Shown in pieces: positions 12,001 to 23,076 of a stretch of 64,000 bases of DNA. The stretch is from Nymphaea colorata (Eukaryota; Streptophyta; Magnoliopsida; Nymphaeales; Nymphaeaceae). A program made the translations under genes and the position numbers. The stretch spans positions 16,160,854-16,224,853 of the forward strand of contig NC_045147.1 of the NCBI RefSeq assembly GCF_008831285.2, given 5' to 3'. Below the pieces are notes generated by a model. The model had not been told where the DNA came from, searched no databases, and saw only the letters and a list, made by a program, of their open reading frames with translations. Numbering within the stretch: position 1 is the stretch's first letter; each line of letters opens with the position of its first letter.

Positions 12001-15000
12001 CCTTGATTATTCTCTTTCGTGGCATCAATTCGATAGACTTGTTTTATCATAATAATACAAACTATCCATGAAACTTTGGTTCAGTTACGCCATTGTGAGC
12101 TTTACAATGTGACATATGATAAAATGTTTAAAATGATATGCTACTATGATTGTTTATACAATATGGCCTGCTTCCTTGAAAAAGCAAAGGAAAAAATGTG
12201 ACATGATCTGCTGTTTGCTTTTCAGGCCATACTTGGTGGAAAGGTAGAAGTACCTACATTGAATGGGACCCACCAAATAAAAGTAATTTCGCCCTTCCAC
12301 CATTGCTACTTTTTTTTTTTCACTATAATGTCTTCCTCTGTTTGTTGATCCTTAAATGTGCTTGCTTTATTCATCTGTTGGGTTGCTATTCATCTTTTTC
12401 CTAGTATGTGATCCTTGTCTTCTATAAATGTTCTAAATTTTTAATTCAGTAGTAGCAAAAGTGTTATGAAATGAAAAAAGCTTTGAAACATTGTTTGGTA
12501 TTCATCAGATATATTTATGTGTGCAATTTATTTGAGTCAAATACAATACTTGAGACATTAGCTGAGGAGAGCACACTAATATCCTAAAACATGCTTTGAG
12601 AATGTGCTGTATGATTAGAAACTATACAATAGTCAATTTGGTGTAAATGAAATTGCTACTAGTCTATGCTCTGGTTATACTATCATTATATTGCCAAGCT
12701 CTGCCCTGTTTGCATGGGATCATGTCTTTAGTTGTTTTTGAGTAAATGATGATGGGGGTAAAACTTGGTTTTGGCTAGTTCGTGTCATCATTCTGTCGCA
12801 CATGGTAACGGTTTTGTATGGATTAATTTCTAAGTTGGCCTTTTCATAATGACAGTGCAAAAAGAAGTTTTAAATTATTTACTAAAGTTTTTTGTTTCTT
12901 GAAATGTCACATTGAAGATACCAAAAGGAGTTCAGGCTGGGCAAGTCCTGGTTCTAAGGGGCCAAGGTACTCACTTCAATTCTCTTCATTTTCTCTTTCT
13001 TTGTTCTAGTTACCTCTAGTGAGTAACTGAATACTCTCTCTATCACATTGAATATCAGGACTCCAAAAGCACGTTGGTTTTGTAGACCATGGTGATCAAT
13101 TAGTGAGATTTCAGATAAAGTTGCCCACGTAAGTGCTGTTCCCAGTTCTCTGGGCATGGTTTCCAAATTGTGCAGCATTTGAATTTAGAGCCTCGGTTGA
13201 ATTTTCAGGAACAACAAGCATTGACATGAACTTTTGATGTACGAGGCCAAACAATTCAACTGTTCTTAGTGACATTATTCCTTCATCTACCTCTTATTGC
13301 TAAAACTTTTGACTTGTACTGGAAGTCACTTGATTTTTTTTATATATTCACAAATCAAGCTGTATACTATTGAATATTTGAACTCCTATAAGTGTTTGAG
13401 ACTGACTTTCACAGGGCCTCTATTGCTCAATCAACAGTCACGAGACCAACTAAACTGGACCCACATGGTTTTTTGCTGGGCCGTCCTTCCTGCCATTGCA
13501 TACAGTAGTAACATCATCACAAATGTCGGCATATTCTTCAAAAGAAAATGAACATGGGAAAGTGAAAGAATGAAAAAGAAATTGTGAAAGATCGTGATAT
13601 CTAAAAAAGATGCCAAAATTATGGTTTTGTATTATTCCTTTTCTAAAAAAGGTTTTTTTTTTTAGTTTCTTTTATCATTTCAGTAACTCTTTTGGATTTT
13701 TTATCAATGTTTTGGGAAGAAAATTAGCAGAAAAAAATAGAATTTCAGAAATTTGTCTATTTTGAATTCCTGAGATTTTTGCAAGGAAAACAAACTTCCT
13801 GATTAATACTCAAAGAACCTTGCCTATAAAGACCTGACAAGGATACTTGCAGCAACGGGTAGTAACATACAAATTGCAGTGCATAAAGAAATTTGAATAA
13901 AATTTAGGTCTCCATTGTCATTCACTAATGCATTAAAGTTCCGTTTTCTGTCTAAGTATTTTTTATCATACAAATTAAAGAGTTTGCTAATTACACTAGG
14001 TTGCAATTTCATTCAGAAAAGATAATGTGGCCAACCTTGTAAATTATCTTTTTTCCTACCGTAGTGTTTTGGTCCTCACCATTATTGTGCAAGCTATCAG
14101 CTATGGTTTTATCTGTGCTGAATGTTCAGCATGCGAATTTGAATATTCCCCTTTCATTCCAGGAGATTAACTGATCGTCAACGTGCCATAATGGAAGAAT
14201 TTGCTAAGGAGGAAATACTTCAAGAGAGCAGCATATTTCTAAGTGGAAACTGGTATGGGTTTTTTTATGTCAGTTTACTGTTATCCAAGAAGCATTTTGT
14301 GCATCTTTTTCCTTTTGAATTTTATCTTTGTTTCCATTTCTGAGATATCCTTCATTTTGTTTATTTGGTTCATTAAGCCTAGACGTTGTTTCATTTAGGT
14401 TTACATGCCCATGAAGTTTCCACCTATCAATCTTGTATCGTAATCTGTTGTTGCAAATTTGAAAACTCAAGCAAATAGAGGGCATCAATAATTTTGTTAG
14501 CATAAAAGTTCCTGTGACCACCATGGAGGCCCGGAGGGTGTGGCAGGCTCAGGTGGGATTAGATCATGTTAGCTAGCAATGTGAAACATGTGGAAGGCCC
14601 TTGCACAGTGACTTTAAATAAAAGAGCCTGTTATGTTTATTGCAGCACGGCGTGGTCTGCCTTATATTATTTGTGGTTAGTTGTAGCATTACTCATATGC
14701 ACTACAAGTGATCCAGCTCAGTGTGATCCTGTTTGCCAATGTCCAGTTAAGCAAGATTGCTTCTGATTCTCATGATGTCAATTTTTACTATTTATGAAAT
14801 AAAAAACTGACTCGCAATGAATGCAAGTTGAGTGAAAGTGACTGCAGAAAATATGTAAATGCTGTTAATGAGGCCAGATCCATAGCATATTGTTGTGTGC
14901 CTTCTTTGGTGTGAAGTGGTCCTGAGTTGGATATTAAAGCCTAGATAAATATAATGGTTATGAAGGTTATTGGAAGGTGCTTTAGCATGCTTCTGTGTAC

Positions 15001-17087
15001 AGTTTCATGGTTTTGTACATGAACTTGTTGCAAACCATCTTTTGGGATCGCTGACACTGCAAATAAATGAGATGAGAATTTTCCAATTATTTGTGTAATT
15101 GATGACAGATCCAGATTCTCTATATTTTTGTTGCAAATCGCTGGTTCATCGCCTAGACGCCTCAACTGTAGGCAATGAACAGCACTTGGCAAGCTTAGGA
15201 CACCTAGGTGCGGAAAGCAATGGAAAATCCAGGAGGAACCCCATCTTGTTAGAGGAGCCATTAGTAAGGAAACATAGATGGTGCCTGTTCCTTCTCACGT
15301 GAGGATAGAGGTTGGGAATGCTCAGATCAAAGCATGTACCATTTTGAATCCATTAAATCCACGACCTCAAATTTGAGACAACAAAAAATGGGGATCTCCT
15401 GGTTCAAGGAGGTGACAGCAGACCCTTGCAGGTGGTATGTTTCTGGAAGGCAAGTTCATCAACACACATTGATGCTGACCTGAATATCTTCTTTTTGCTG
15501 AACAGAATGGGCTAAGTTCATCAGAACCTGCTTCCTGTTTCCCTGCCTATTGAATGTGTCCAATCTGATTCAGGTGATTGTACTTGCACAGTTCTAACAC
15601 TTAATCCAGAATGAACCTGGTTCTGAGCCAAATTTGAAATTCTCTTTTGACTAACAATCGTATTTGAACTGAGATATTCCTCTTTGCAGAACCCCCATAT
15701 CTGACCCTCCAACCTCCTTTGGTAACCAATTGAGTTATGCATACACTCATTTATTTCCAAATTTCCAGCCAAATTCTCCATATGATTGTGTGAATTTTTC
15801 TATTTGAGCATCAGCTAATCCATCCTATTATATAAGAGACAAAATCACAAGAGGTACCCTGTCGGATATCTTTGCTAGCCTGGTTCTCTTTTCCAAACTT
15901 CTTCATGATGAGAGTCCACTCTGTAGTTCTGGTGGAGCATTCAAACAGAGTCCACTCTGTAGTTCTGGTGGAGCATTCAAACAGGATGTGTTGAATTGTC
16001 TCAGCATCCCTACAACAAACCATGCACATGACTGCTACAACCATGCCTTGCTTCTGTAACTGGCCTAGCATTGGGAGGCACCTTTCTCTAGCAAGATATG
16101 TCAGTCACTACTCCTGGGAGAAGCCAATGTGTACCATTTCCTTTCCTCACACGGTTGTGTTTTCCTTACGTTCTGACATGCTCCCATATGTTTTGATGTT
16201 GTTTGGTTGGTGTCCTTCACATCCAATGTCAACATCTCATTATTAGCCTGAATGGGGAGGAGTTTTTAACACATGCTGAATCAGAGGGGAAGAGAGTTGG
16301 CAGTGCTCTGTCTATCAACCAATATTCTCTTCATTGTGAAACGACCACATCCTGGCAAAATTCAACCCCTAAGGTCCTCTTTAGCAAAGCACCTGCATCT
16401 GCATGCCAATTCTCAGCCCTGAATCAAGCTCTTTGTCCATGAGCACCATCACCCAAATTCCCTACTACCTTGTGCATTATCTTTTTCATTGCCTACCAGT
16501 AATTCACATTTGATTAAGTGCTTTGCCTGTTATTTATTGGAAGTTCTGTTTGGTGCTACCTTGAGCTGATTAGCATTCTGTGCATGTGTTGGCCTTAGAT
16601 CCAAGAGTAAGATTAGCTCATGCCTTGATCAACTGAAAAGACAGAATGTATGACCATCAAACACATTAACTGTCCATTAATTATGGGTGTGAAATGGTCC
16701 GACCTCCAATGCTTGTCTAGGTTTGACATGCTCTGTGGTTGGTTAAGCTTTTGCACTGAATCAACTGCTACATTTGGATGTCTTGCTTGGTTTGAAATGC
16801 ACCTCCATATTGATATTTTGTTCGCTTGAAATGTATTTTTCCTGCAATATCTCATTCTTAGCAGGTTGACAAGTCAACTTCCACACCAAGTTGTGTATCT
16901 TCTTCTCCCCACACAATATGCATGTGTTCTCTGACTGTACAGTTAATCTTTAAATAACAGGCTTGATCAGAAGCTGTCTACTGGTTGAACTTACAGGTGG
17001 CAGATGATAGTGGATTATGTGACAGAAAACAAACTGCTACTTCAAGCTGCCTTTGCTTTGTTAATTCTCTTCATGCTGGTTACATGA
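1..17087 (+). CDS. GFA2: Mitochondrial-type DnaJ (Hsp40) chaperone, GFA2-like, 5' partial
   Basis: Co-chaperone of Hsp70. Exons seen: 1-54 (partial), 665-757, 1719-1810, 2031-2114, 2223-2261, 2620-2742, 3177-3218, 3338-3425, 4112-4176, 4333-4395, 4488-4560, 4738-4829, 11867-11938, 12226-12282, 12918-12966, 13059-13128, 14163-14252, 16997-17087. All join in frame at GT-AG sites to 444 residues and a TGA stop; Arabidopsis GFA2 is of similar length. Numbered from the first codon in the window: J-domain about 55-120 with HPD at 85-87; four CxxCxGxG zinc-finger repeats beginning at C201, C218, C236 and C250; then the C-terminal substrate-binding domains. The last exon encodes a hydrophobic tail (about 424-443). 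Known for the family: GFA2 is mitochondrial and needed for polar-nuclei fusion in the embryo sac. The start and presequence lie left of the window. Intron 12 carries a copia element and intron 17 a LINE fragment, but every exon is intact. Confidence 0.9.
6071..6348 (+). repeat. 5' LTR of the copia element
   Basis: Starts TGTTAACATA and ends TTTCTACA. It matches the 3' LTR at 277 of 278 positions; the difference is A at 6298. It contains a perfect 24-bp palindrome at 6094-6117 and an 8-bp inverted repeat (GTACCGAG...CTCGGTAC) just downstream. Both LTRs carry these structures. Confidence 0.97.
6349..6360 (+). other. Primer binding site of the copia element
   Basis: TGGTATCAGAGC directly follows the 5' LTR. 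This is the usual plant LTR-element site complementary to the 3' end of initiator methionine tRNA, used to prime minus-strand synthesis. Confidence 0.92.
6697..10995 (+). pseudogene. copia gag-pol polyprotein, interrupted by two in-frame TGA codons
   Basis: One reading frame runs from the ATG at 6697 to a TAA at 10993-10995, which lies inside the 3' LTR. TGA at 7360-7362 and 8164-8166 interrupt it; no frameshift is needed. In order: UBN2-type gag (6760-7360); zinc knuckle near 7454-7500, where the fourth ligand (normally Cys) is Tyr; aspartic protease with DSGATHH near 7759; integrase with zinc ligands either side of the second TGA, then D and E residues near 8350-8640; reverse transcriptase with YVDD near 10020; RNase H with DADWAG near 10520. 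The leader 6361-6696 is GC-rich and has a doubled 21-bp unit near 6530-6572. As it stands, the element probably cannot supply its own full polyprotein. Confidence 0.92.
10980..10989 (+). other. Polypurine tract of the copia element
   Basis: A purine run (TGAGGGGGAG) abuts the 3' LTR at 10990. This is where plus-strand priming sites lie in LTR retrotransposons. Confidence 0.8.
10990..11267 (+). repeat. 3' LTR of the copia element
   Basis: 278 bp, identical to the 5' LTR except G at 11217. It is followed by GTACG, the second copy of the target-site duplication. The pol stop codon lies in its first six bases. Confidence 0.97.
15820..16110 (-). mobile_element. Degenerate LINE fragment (zinc-binding region of a non-LTR reverse transcriptase)
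   Basis: Read on the minus strand, this part of GFA2 intron 17 encodes a stretch like the zf-RVT domain that ends plant LINE reverse transcriptases: an LARERCLPML segment, then a C..C motif, then ETIQHILFEC and a downstream Trp. It is short, surrounded by stops and antisense to the host gene. An exact 36-bp tandem duplication lies inside it. No complete reverse transcriptase could be traced on either side. Family assignment is from motif resemblance only. Confidence 0.6.
15912..15983. repeat. Perfect 36-bp tandem duplication inside the LINE fragment
   Basis: Copies at 15912-15947 and 15948-15983 are identical. The unit is 12 codons long, so the minus-strand frame through the LINE remnant stays open across the duplication. 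Confidence 0.9.
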
Positions 17088-18516
17088 GGTGTTACGTATG
17101 CAGTGCAATCAGCAGCTGAACTTTGAACTACCATTTTTCATGGTAATTCATGTGAATTTCTAGCACCGTGTGGCAGCACTGCTAAGAATCACATCATTCG
17201 GTGGTGAATCTTCCTTTATGGACTGAAAGGTTGCCGGAAGGATTCTCCTTTTGAACATTTCGTATGCTGAACTAGTTAACTACAGAGAGTTTATCTGTAA
17301 ACTAGGAATTCTTGCAGCCCAGGTCCGCCTCATGGCAGTTCATCCAATTGCAAGAACCATGCTTTCTTCTCATGTACAGAAATTATCTCGGCACTGATCC
17401 ACAGAAACGACTGGAGTTGAACAAGTCAACAGGTGTTTGTTCACTCCATCACCCTTGTTCATCATGACCAGTTCCACTGATTGCGTCCCATGCAAAATAA
17501 GAAAGGCTATTTGACTCCACAAGGAGAACCGTTCTGAAGATTTATTTCATGCTTCCACAGAGGATGATGGTACAAGATCACTTTGCTGGCCAAGCATCTC
17601 TTATGCCTAAGGAGTTGGTGTTGACTTGTTTTAACTTTTGACTACATAATACGCATTTGCCAAGCTAACTACTTGATCCACTTTGTGGTGGATGTACACA
17701 AAAAATACTGTAATTTTTCTTTCTAAGACAGTATTGAGATCTTGTAAGCATCTGCATATCATTGTGTCCTGGTTTGTGGATGTGAACACTCTTCACTATG
17801 TGGACGGTTCTCCTGTTGAATTTTTTGCGGACTCAAGATGGTGATAAATTTAAGATTTCTTTCCATCGGTTCAGTTCACTAGAGTTAAACCTCTAACAAC
17901 ATTACTTTCAGGGTCTCATGATTCATTTAAGAGATGAACTCCGATCACCAAAATCGTATTGCGTAAGTCCTGCAGCTCCTGCTTCTTTTTCTAAAGCTGT
18001 ACAAGCACCAAATTATTTGGCATTTGAAGCATTTAAAATGGACTCGCTTCTGGCAAAGCAGTAGGCAGGGTTGTTTCTGTTTGGATCTTACCATTTCGGG
18101 ATACCAAATGTGCACTCTCTGCTGCAAAAAAGGTTCTGATTACACTCGGACGAGCAGTTATTCCCCTATTTTCTCAATTTGAGACCATTTTTCATGCGTC
18201 AACCAATGTGCAGTTTCTAACCGGTGTTGTCCATATTAGTATTGGAGCTGCATGTTTTTTCTAAAAGATATGATACCTATAAACATTTTCTACATTCAAA
18301 AATTAATAGTAAATTGTTATGATTACTTTATTCGCGTATCCTGCCTTTTCTCAAAGTTGCTAGATCTTGATGGCCCTCATTGCAGTTCATGTCATCCCTT
18401 ACATATTGTTAACACCGGATTGAACATCTAACTCCAACCTCTCAATGAATATTTCATATAATCATAAGCTGTTGAAATGCTGCAGCCCTATCAATTTATT
18501 GCGAGGTCAATGGCTG

Positions 18517-18648
18517 CTACATGTTGTACTTGTAGGTGACATTGATGAAGTTGTCGCAGTCTCCGGTGGGCAACCAACTGATGTCCACGCATTGGCCATC
18601 CACCCGAGCACCTGACACCATCATTCCATTGCCTGCACCCAACGTAAA
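18517..18648 (-). pseudogene. Unrecognised coding-like 3' exon or gene fragment
   Basis: On the minus strand a frame reads through VDGQCVDISWLPTGDCDNF and INVTYKYNM to a TAG at 18517-18519. The composition (Cys, Trp, an N-glycosylation site NVT) looks like a secreted-protein C-terminus, and a GTGCAG acceptor-like site lies just upstream. I do not recognise the family and found no further exons, so this may be a relic or chance. Confidence 0.25.
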
Positions 18649-21028
18649 CGATTTTTTTTCTCAAATGCCAATCTGGAAAATGTCGGTTTTGAACTTGTGC
18701 CGGAAACTTAGTTCGTACGCTGTATCGGCCGATACGTATCAGCACATATTGGGCAAATCTAAAAGAAACTGAGCTTTATTATATATTGTTTTATTGAATT
18801 ATCAGCCAATATGACACCAATGGGCCTCATATGGACGAGAAATTACATGTGTGTATAAACAAGGATGCTAACCAGCAGTAGATGATGCCGATTCTTATAC
18901 CGTCGTTTCCAAAAGGATGCTCTTCTTTGATTGGTCTACGTGAAAAAAAGAAAAATATTTCAGGCTTCCGAAAAAAAATCTGTCGTTCATGTACAAAATT
19001 TCCTTCAAAAGACTAAAAATAATTAAGTGCTGCTGCGAACTCATTGGTACACATATCCAACCCAAAGCCCGTCTGTTGTTTCGATATTGGATTAATTGAA
19101 ACAGAATTTGGTGAATGAGACTTTTTCAGATCAGGATCAGATTTGGACTAGCATAAAAAATGATCCTTAGTTCCAATTAGATGAAGAACTCACCTGAATG
19201 CACTTTTTTTACATGTAAATAGCCTCTTTGTTCTGCCCTGATCATATATATCCAATTTTCATTGCCCCAAGAGGCATAACATAACTGGTCGGCCCGACGT
19301 GCACAACATGTTATCAGTTTGATTACTATATGTTTTGATCGTATTTAAAAAATTAAATAATGGAAATAAATAAGTTACCTAAACCTGGAGTTCAAGATCA
19401 TAAAAAAAAGTTAAGTTTGAATCAGCTTTGGAGTCCACAATTTCATAAAAAGATATAAGAAATGAATTCAAATTTTCATATGTTATATGACAATGCATAA
19501 AGTATATATATACTTTTATTACAGTAGTAGAGGGAATTTCTTGCCAAGCAAAGACGATTACGGCCCATCCGCCTAAAAACCCCATCCCCTTGTCCCCTAG
19601 AGTGCACTGGTGCTTAACGTTAAGCACAGGATGCTCATGGGAGTCGAATGAGTGATGCGCCTGCTAAGGGCCACCTGGCCGACCTAGCTATGCTGTCCCT
19701 AGAGCTTAGTACTTGAAGGGAGTTACAAAATACTGTTGCATGCAAGTCTGGAAATCCACATATTTTCCATGTAAACATGAAAGCATGCATGATTTCCATA
19801 CATGAAATTAAACAAACTTGACTAAATGTACTCTATATTACCTGACAAATTAAGAGGTTTGATTATGGGTGTTTCAAACTGAAGAAGGTCATGTCTTCAA
19901 CACAGTATAATCTGGTAAAGGTCATCCTTTTAACTATAAAATTTTGTTGAAAGGATACCTATATTTAAGGCCACAGCTAGCGTTCAAATATTTCTTTTAA
20001 GAAAACAGAAAACAATATCATCAAGCATGTTAAAAATACAATTGAGAAATCTTGAAAATACAAAGTTCTTTCTATGTCAGTCTTCTTCTAATCAGAAATG
20101 TTTGGATGTATCTTGCTAGTAAATAACCGTATATATATTTCATAATTTCTCTCATGAATATTGTGGATGCCCATATTCTAACAGTTACAAATTAGTAATT
20201 TTCCTAATAAAATGATTTAACAAAGACTGTAGGATAGAGCAGAAACAACCGAATGAGTTCTTACGAACTAATGTGGAATACAACATTAATTTACGGGTTG
20301 CTGTCTTAAGGTAATGGCAGGTTGGCTATTACATAGATATAACCTATTATTGGAACTACGCCATATCTGCGCTGCATCAAAAGTAATGTAATAAGCTCAT
20401 ATTGACGTTGCAGAGTGTCAACTGAGGCAAGGCAGTAAATGCTTCATTCAGAAATAGTTTTCAGAGCATTCATTGGATTCCTCCTGCAATGTCCTCCAGG
20501 TAACCATCATTTGCCTTTATAATTCCTACTTTTCTGAAACGCCTTTCAAATATCAGATGGGAATCTGTAACCCTTGTCAGAAAATATGAAAGTTATCCGT
20601 TGGGGCCATTTATTTGCACAACAGAATTCCAGAAGAAGAGCAATTCAAGAAGTGCAAAAATTTTCTAAAGGGCGCCAAGCTTCTTCATACAGGATTTGCA
20701 GGAGTGTAATTGGGCGGAAGATGGTACTGAGGGGTGCTCTTGTGCCTTCTCCTGCGGTTGTCCTCGTCTTCATCTACCATGACATGATGGTGATCTCCCA
20801 AGGTCTGTTACTGAAGCTTTTTCGCTTGATCAGATTTTCTTTTATCTACTTACAGAGAAGGTGCTTTAGATGATGCTCTTATAGTCGAAAATTCTACTGT
20901 TCAAGTGCTTTTTCCGTGATATTGATTCAGAGGATTTTAGCTCCACGTCATCCCTCATTTTCATAGTCTTTTACAACCATATTGTTTGTCAAATTAGACT
21001 CACAGTTGGTCGATTTTGTTCTACCACT

Positions 21029-21072
<44 letters not shown>

Positions 21073-21074
21073 TG
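21029..21074. repeat. Compound (TC)n(TG)n microsatellite
   Basis: About 13 TC units run directly into about 9 TG units. The tract is followed by a TTTGCAG acceptor-like sequence at 21076-21082. Confidence 0.9.
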
Positions 21075-21996
21075 CGTTTGCAGGCGATGGGCGAGAGCTG
21101 TGGGCTGGAAAAACTGCACTCTAAGGCTTCCTACCACGGTGATCTGTGAGAATGCGCCATGCAACTCCTGGTGTGCAGACGCATACAGGTATGGAGTTTT
21201 GCGGTCTGTGACAACATTATGTGCTGCAACTGCACCATCTCTTGTTTTGTGAATGCCAACCAATGCTGATCCCTCTCCTTCTTTCTCCATCCACTCCACA
21301 GACCAATAAAAACTTGTACAAATTAGTGCTGCATGCTTCATTCCCAACGTACTTAATTTCCCACCATATCAATGGATCATTATATAGGAAAAATTTAGTG
21401 TCTTGGTGAACTACTTTCTGTGTTTGTGTTAATGCACGGTTTGTTTTTTAGTATCTAGGTAACGTTGCCTTGGGAAGGGTCCCAGCCAGTAGTCCCACCA
21501 CAACTATTGATTATGACTAGTCTTTTGGATTAGATGTGCAACCGTGGAATATTTGGATTAGGGTTTGGCAAATGAAACATTTTGTAAGTGCTTTATAAAT
21601 TTCTTTTAAAGATTGAGACATATTCATAGATAGACATCTAGTTCTGGTGTTTGGATAGATTCATGGAACATTCTAATAATATTCCAGGTCATTTGATAGA
21701 ATACTTTACAAGTATTTTATGAATCTACTTCAAAGATTGAAGAAGCTTCATGGAACACTAAAACTAGGCACCTATATATTTAGGTCAATCTTTGGAGTAG
21801 ATGTATGAAACACTCACAAAGAGTTTTATTTGCTAAATAATCTTTAAGAAATTGTTTAGCATCAAGGGTATCACCAGAGTGTCTCATGAACCTCCCTCAA
21901 GAATGAGACAGGTTTATGGAACACTATAATTAATGTCTCATGAATCTATCTCAAAATTGAGACATATTCATAAATACACTCATAGAATACATCTGC

Positions 21997-22215
21997 AGGG
22001 CCCGTTTGACAATGGATATAATAACAGACTATTCCATGAATCTGGCTTCATAGTGTTTCATGAATCAACCTCATCTTTGAAATAAATTTACGAGACAGTT
22101 TGTACTAGCGTTGCCATTGTAAGGCAATTACTAACTTACCTAAAAATTGGGTAGGTTAGTGGAAATTGGGGCAGGTTATTGAGATGGTATGTTACAGTAC
22201 TATTAACTAAATGAC
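21997..22215. mobile_element. Possible short hAT-like MITE
   Basis: The left end reads GGGCCCGTTTGACAA. The reverse complement of the right end reads GGGGTCATTTAGTTA. These are similar but imperfect terminal inverted repeats about 220 bp apart, of the GGGNCCGTTTG kind common in plant hAT-derived MITEs. I could not define a target duplication. Confidence 0.3.
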
Positions 22216-22980
22216 CCCTAAATGTATGATTTTGAATAAAAAAAGTTAAAAGTTTGAAGTTTTTTTTTTTTGTTTAAAATGACGGTAGTTAAGCCCCCAC
22301 CACCAAGGTTGGTAAATTAAATTCACATTTAATTCCTCTTACCATTTGTTCAAAACCTGTGCTAGGTGTAATGGCGATCGTTAATGAGTAAAAGTTTTGA
22401 TCTTCAAGCATAGTTGCACACTTTTTAGTGCAGCTCCATTCCACAAGATTTTCTGCTTTATTAATAAATTAAGGAGAAATAATTGACATAAAATTAACTA
22501 AAGCAAGGTACACTAGACGTGAACCTCTTCGATAGTTTGGTAATAAATTAATGAAAGTTCAACGTCTTGTGTACTGCCTACAAGTTTGCACCCAGGCCTA
22601 CTCCGGACCTTCGCCTGAGCCATCCACAAGAAGGCCTGCATAAAAAGATAAGGGTACCAACGGTTCGAACCCAGTTTGTAATTTGAATTTGATTAGTCAG
22701 ATCTGGATAAGAAGAGATGAAATCTAATTAATTTGATCTACAAATTATGTTTTTATAACAAGTATTCTCACCGGGTGCATGATAGACCATAGATCCTCCG
22801 TGCTCATGCATCTCTTAGAAGCTAAAGGTGAGTGCGCCGACGCTTCTTCTGGAGAAGCGCTGCTAAACTCGCCGACCAAGAAACCAAAGAATTTCTCAGG
22901 CGAAAACAAGAAGAGAATAAAGAAATCGGATTCCAATTGCGGAGATCTCTTACAACAAACTCCAACCGCCAGCAGTTTTG

Positions 22981-23040
22981 TTTATTTAATCTCAACCTTC
23001 CCTCCCTTTCCCTCTCAAATTTGCTCTCTCTCCAAGAAGG
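22981..23040 (+). promoter_or_regulatory. Likely core promoter and CT-rich leader of the first FLA gene
   Basis: A TATA-like TTTATTTAAT at 22981-22990 is followed by a pyrimidine-rich tract (22996-23035), about 40-95 bp before the ATG at 23077. CT-rich leaders are common in plant genes. The assignment is by position and composition only. Confidence 0.35.
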
Positions 23041-23076
23041 AATTCTCCCTCGGGTTCAGCTATAGCTATCTCAGCC

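Larger units (their letters stand above)
17088..22980. other. Intergenic region, repeat-rich, no supported gene
   Basis: The first few hundred bases should be the 3' UTR of the GFA2-like gene. Beyond that I see no exon chain I can defend. The region holds a short unrecognised minus-strand coding-like end (18517-18648), a CT/GT microsatellite (21029-21074), a weak exon-like stretch near 20600-21190 and a possible small MITE (21997-22215). The rest is AT-rich sequence broken by stops in all frames. Confidence 0.6.

Noticed and set aside
20574-21252. Exon-like stretches with Cys-rich translations around a CT/GT microsatellite
   Set aside because: Several frames are equally open, none links to a plausible gene and no family is recognisable. 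It is not reported as a gene.
22560-22680. GGTTCGAACC-like string suggesting a tRNA T-loop
   Set aside because: No acceptor stem, D-arm or anticodon arm can be folded around it.
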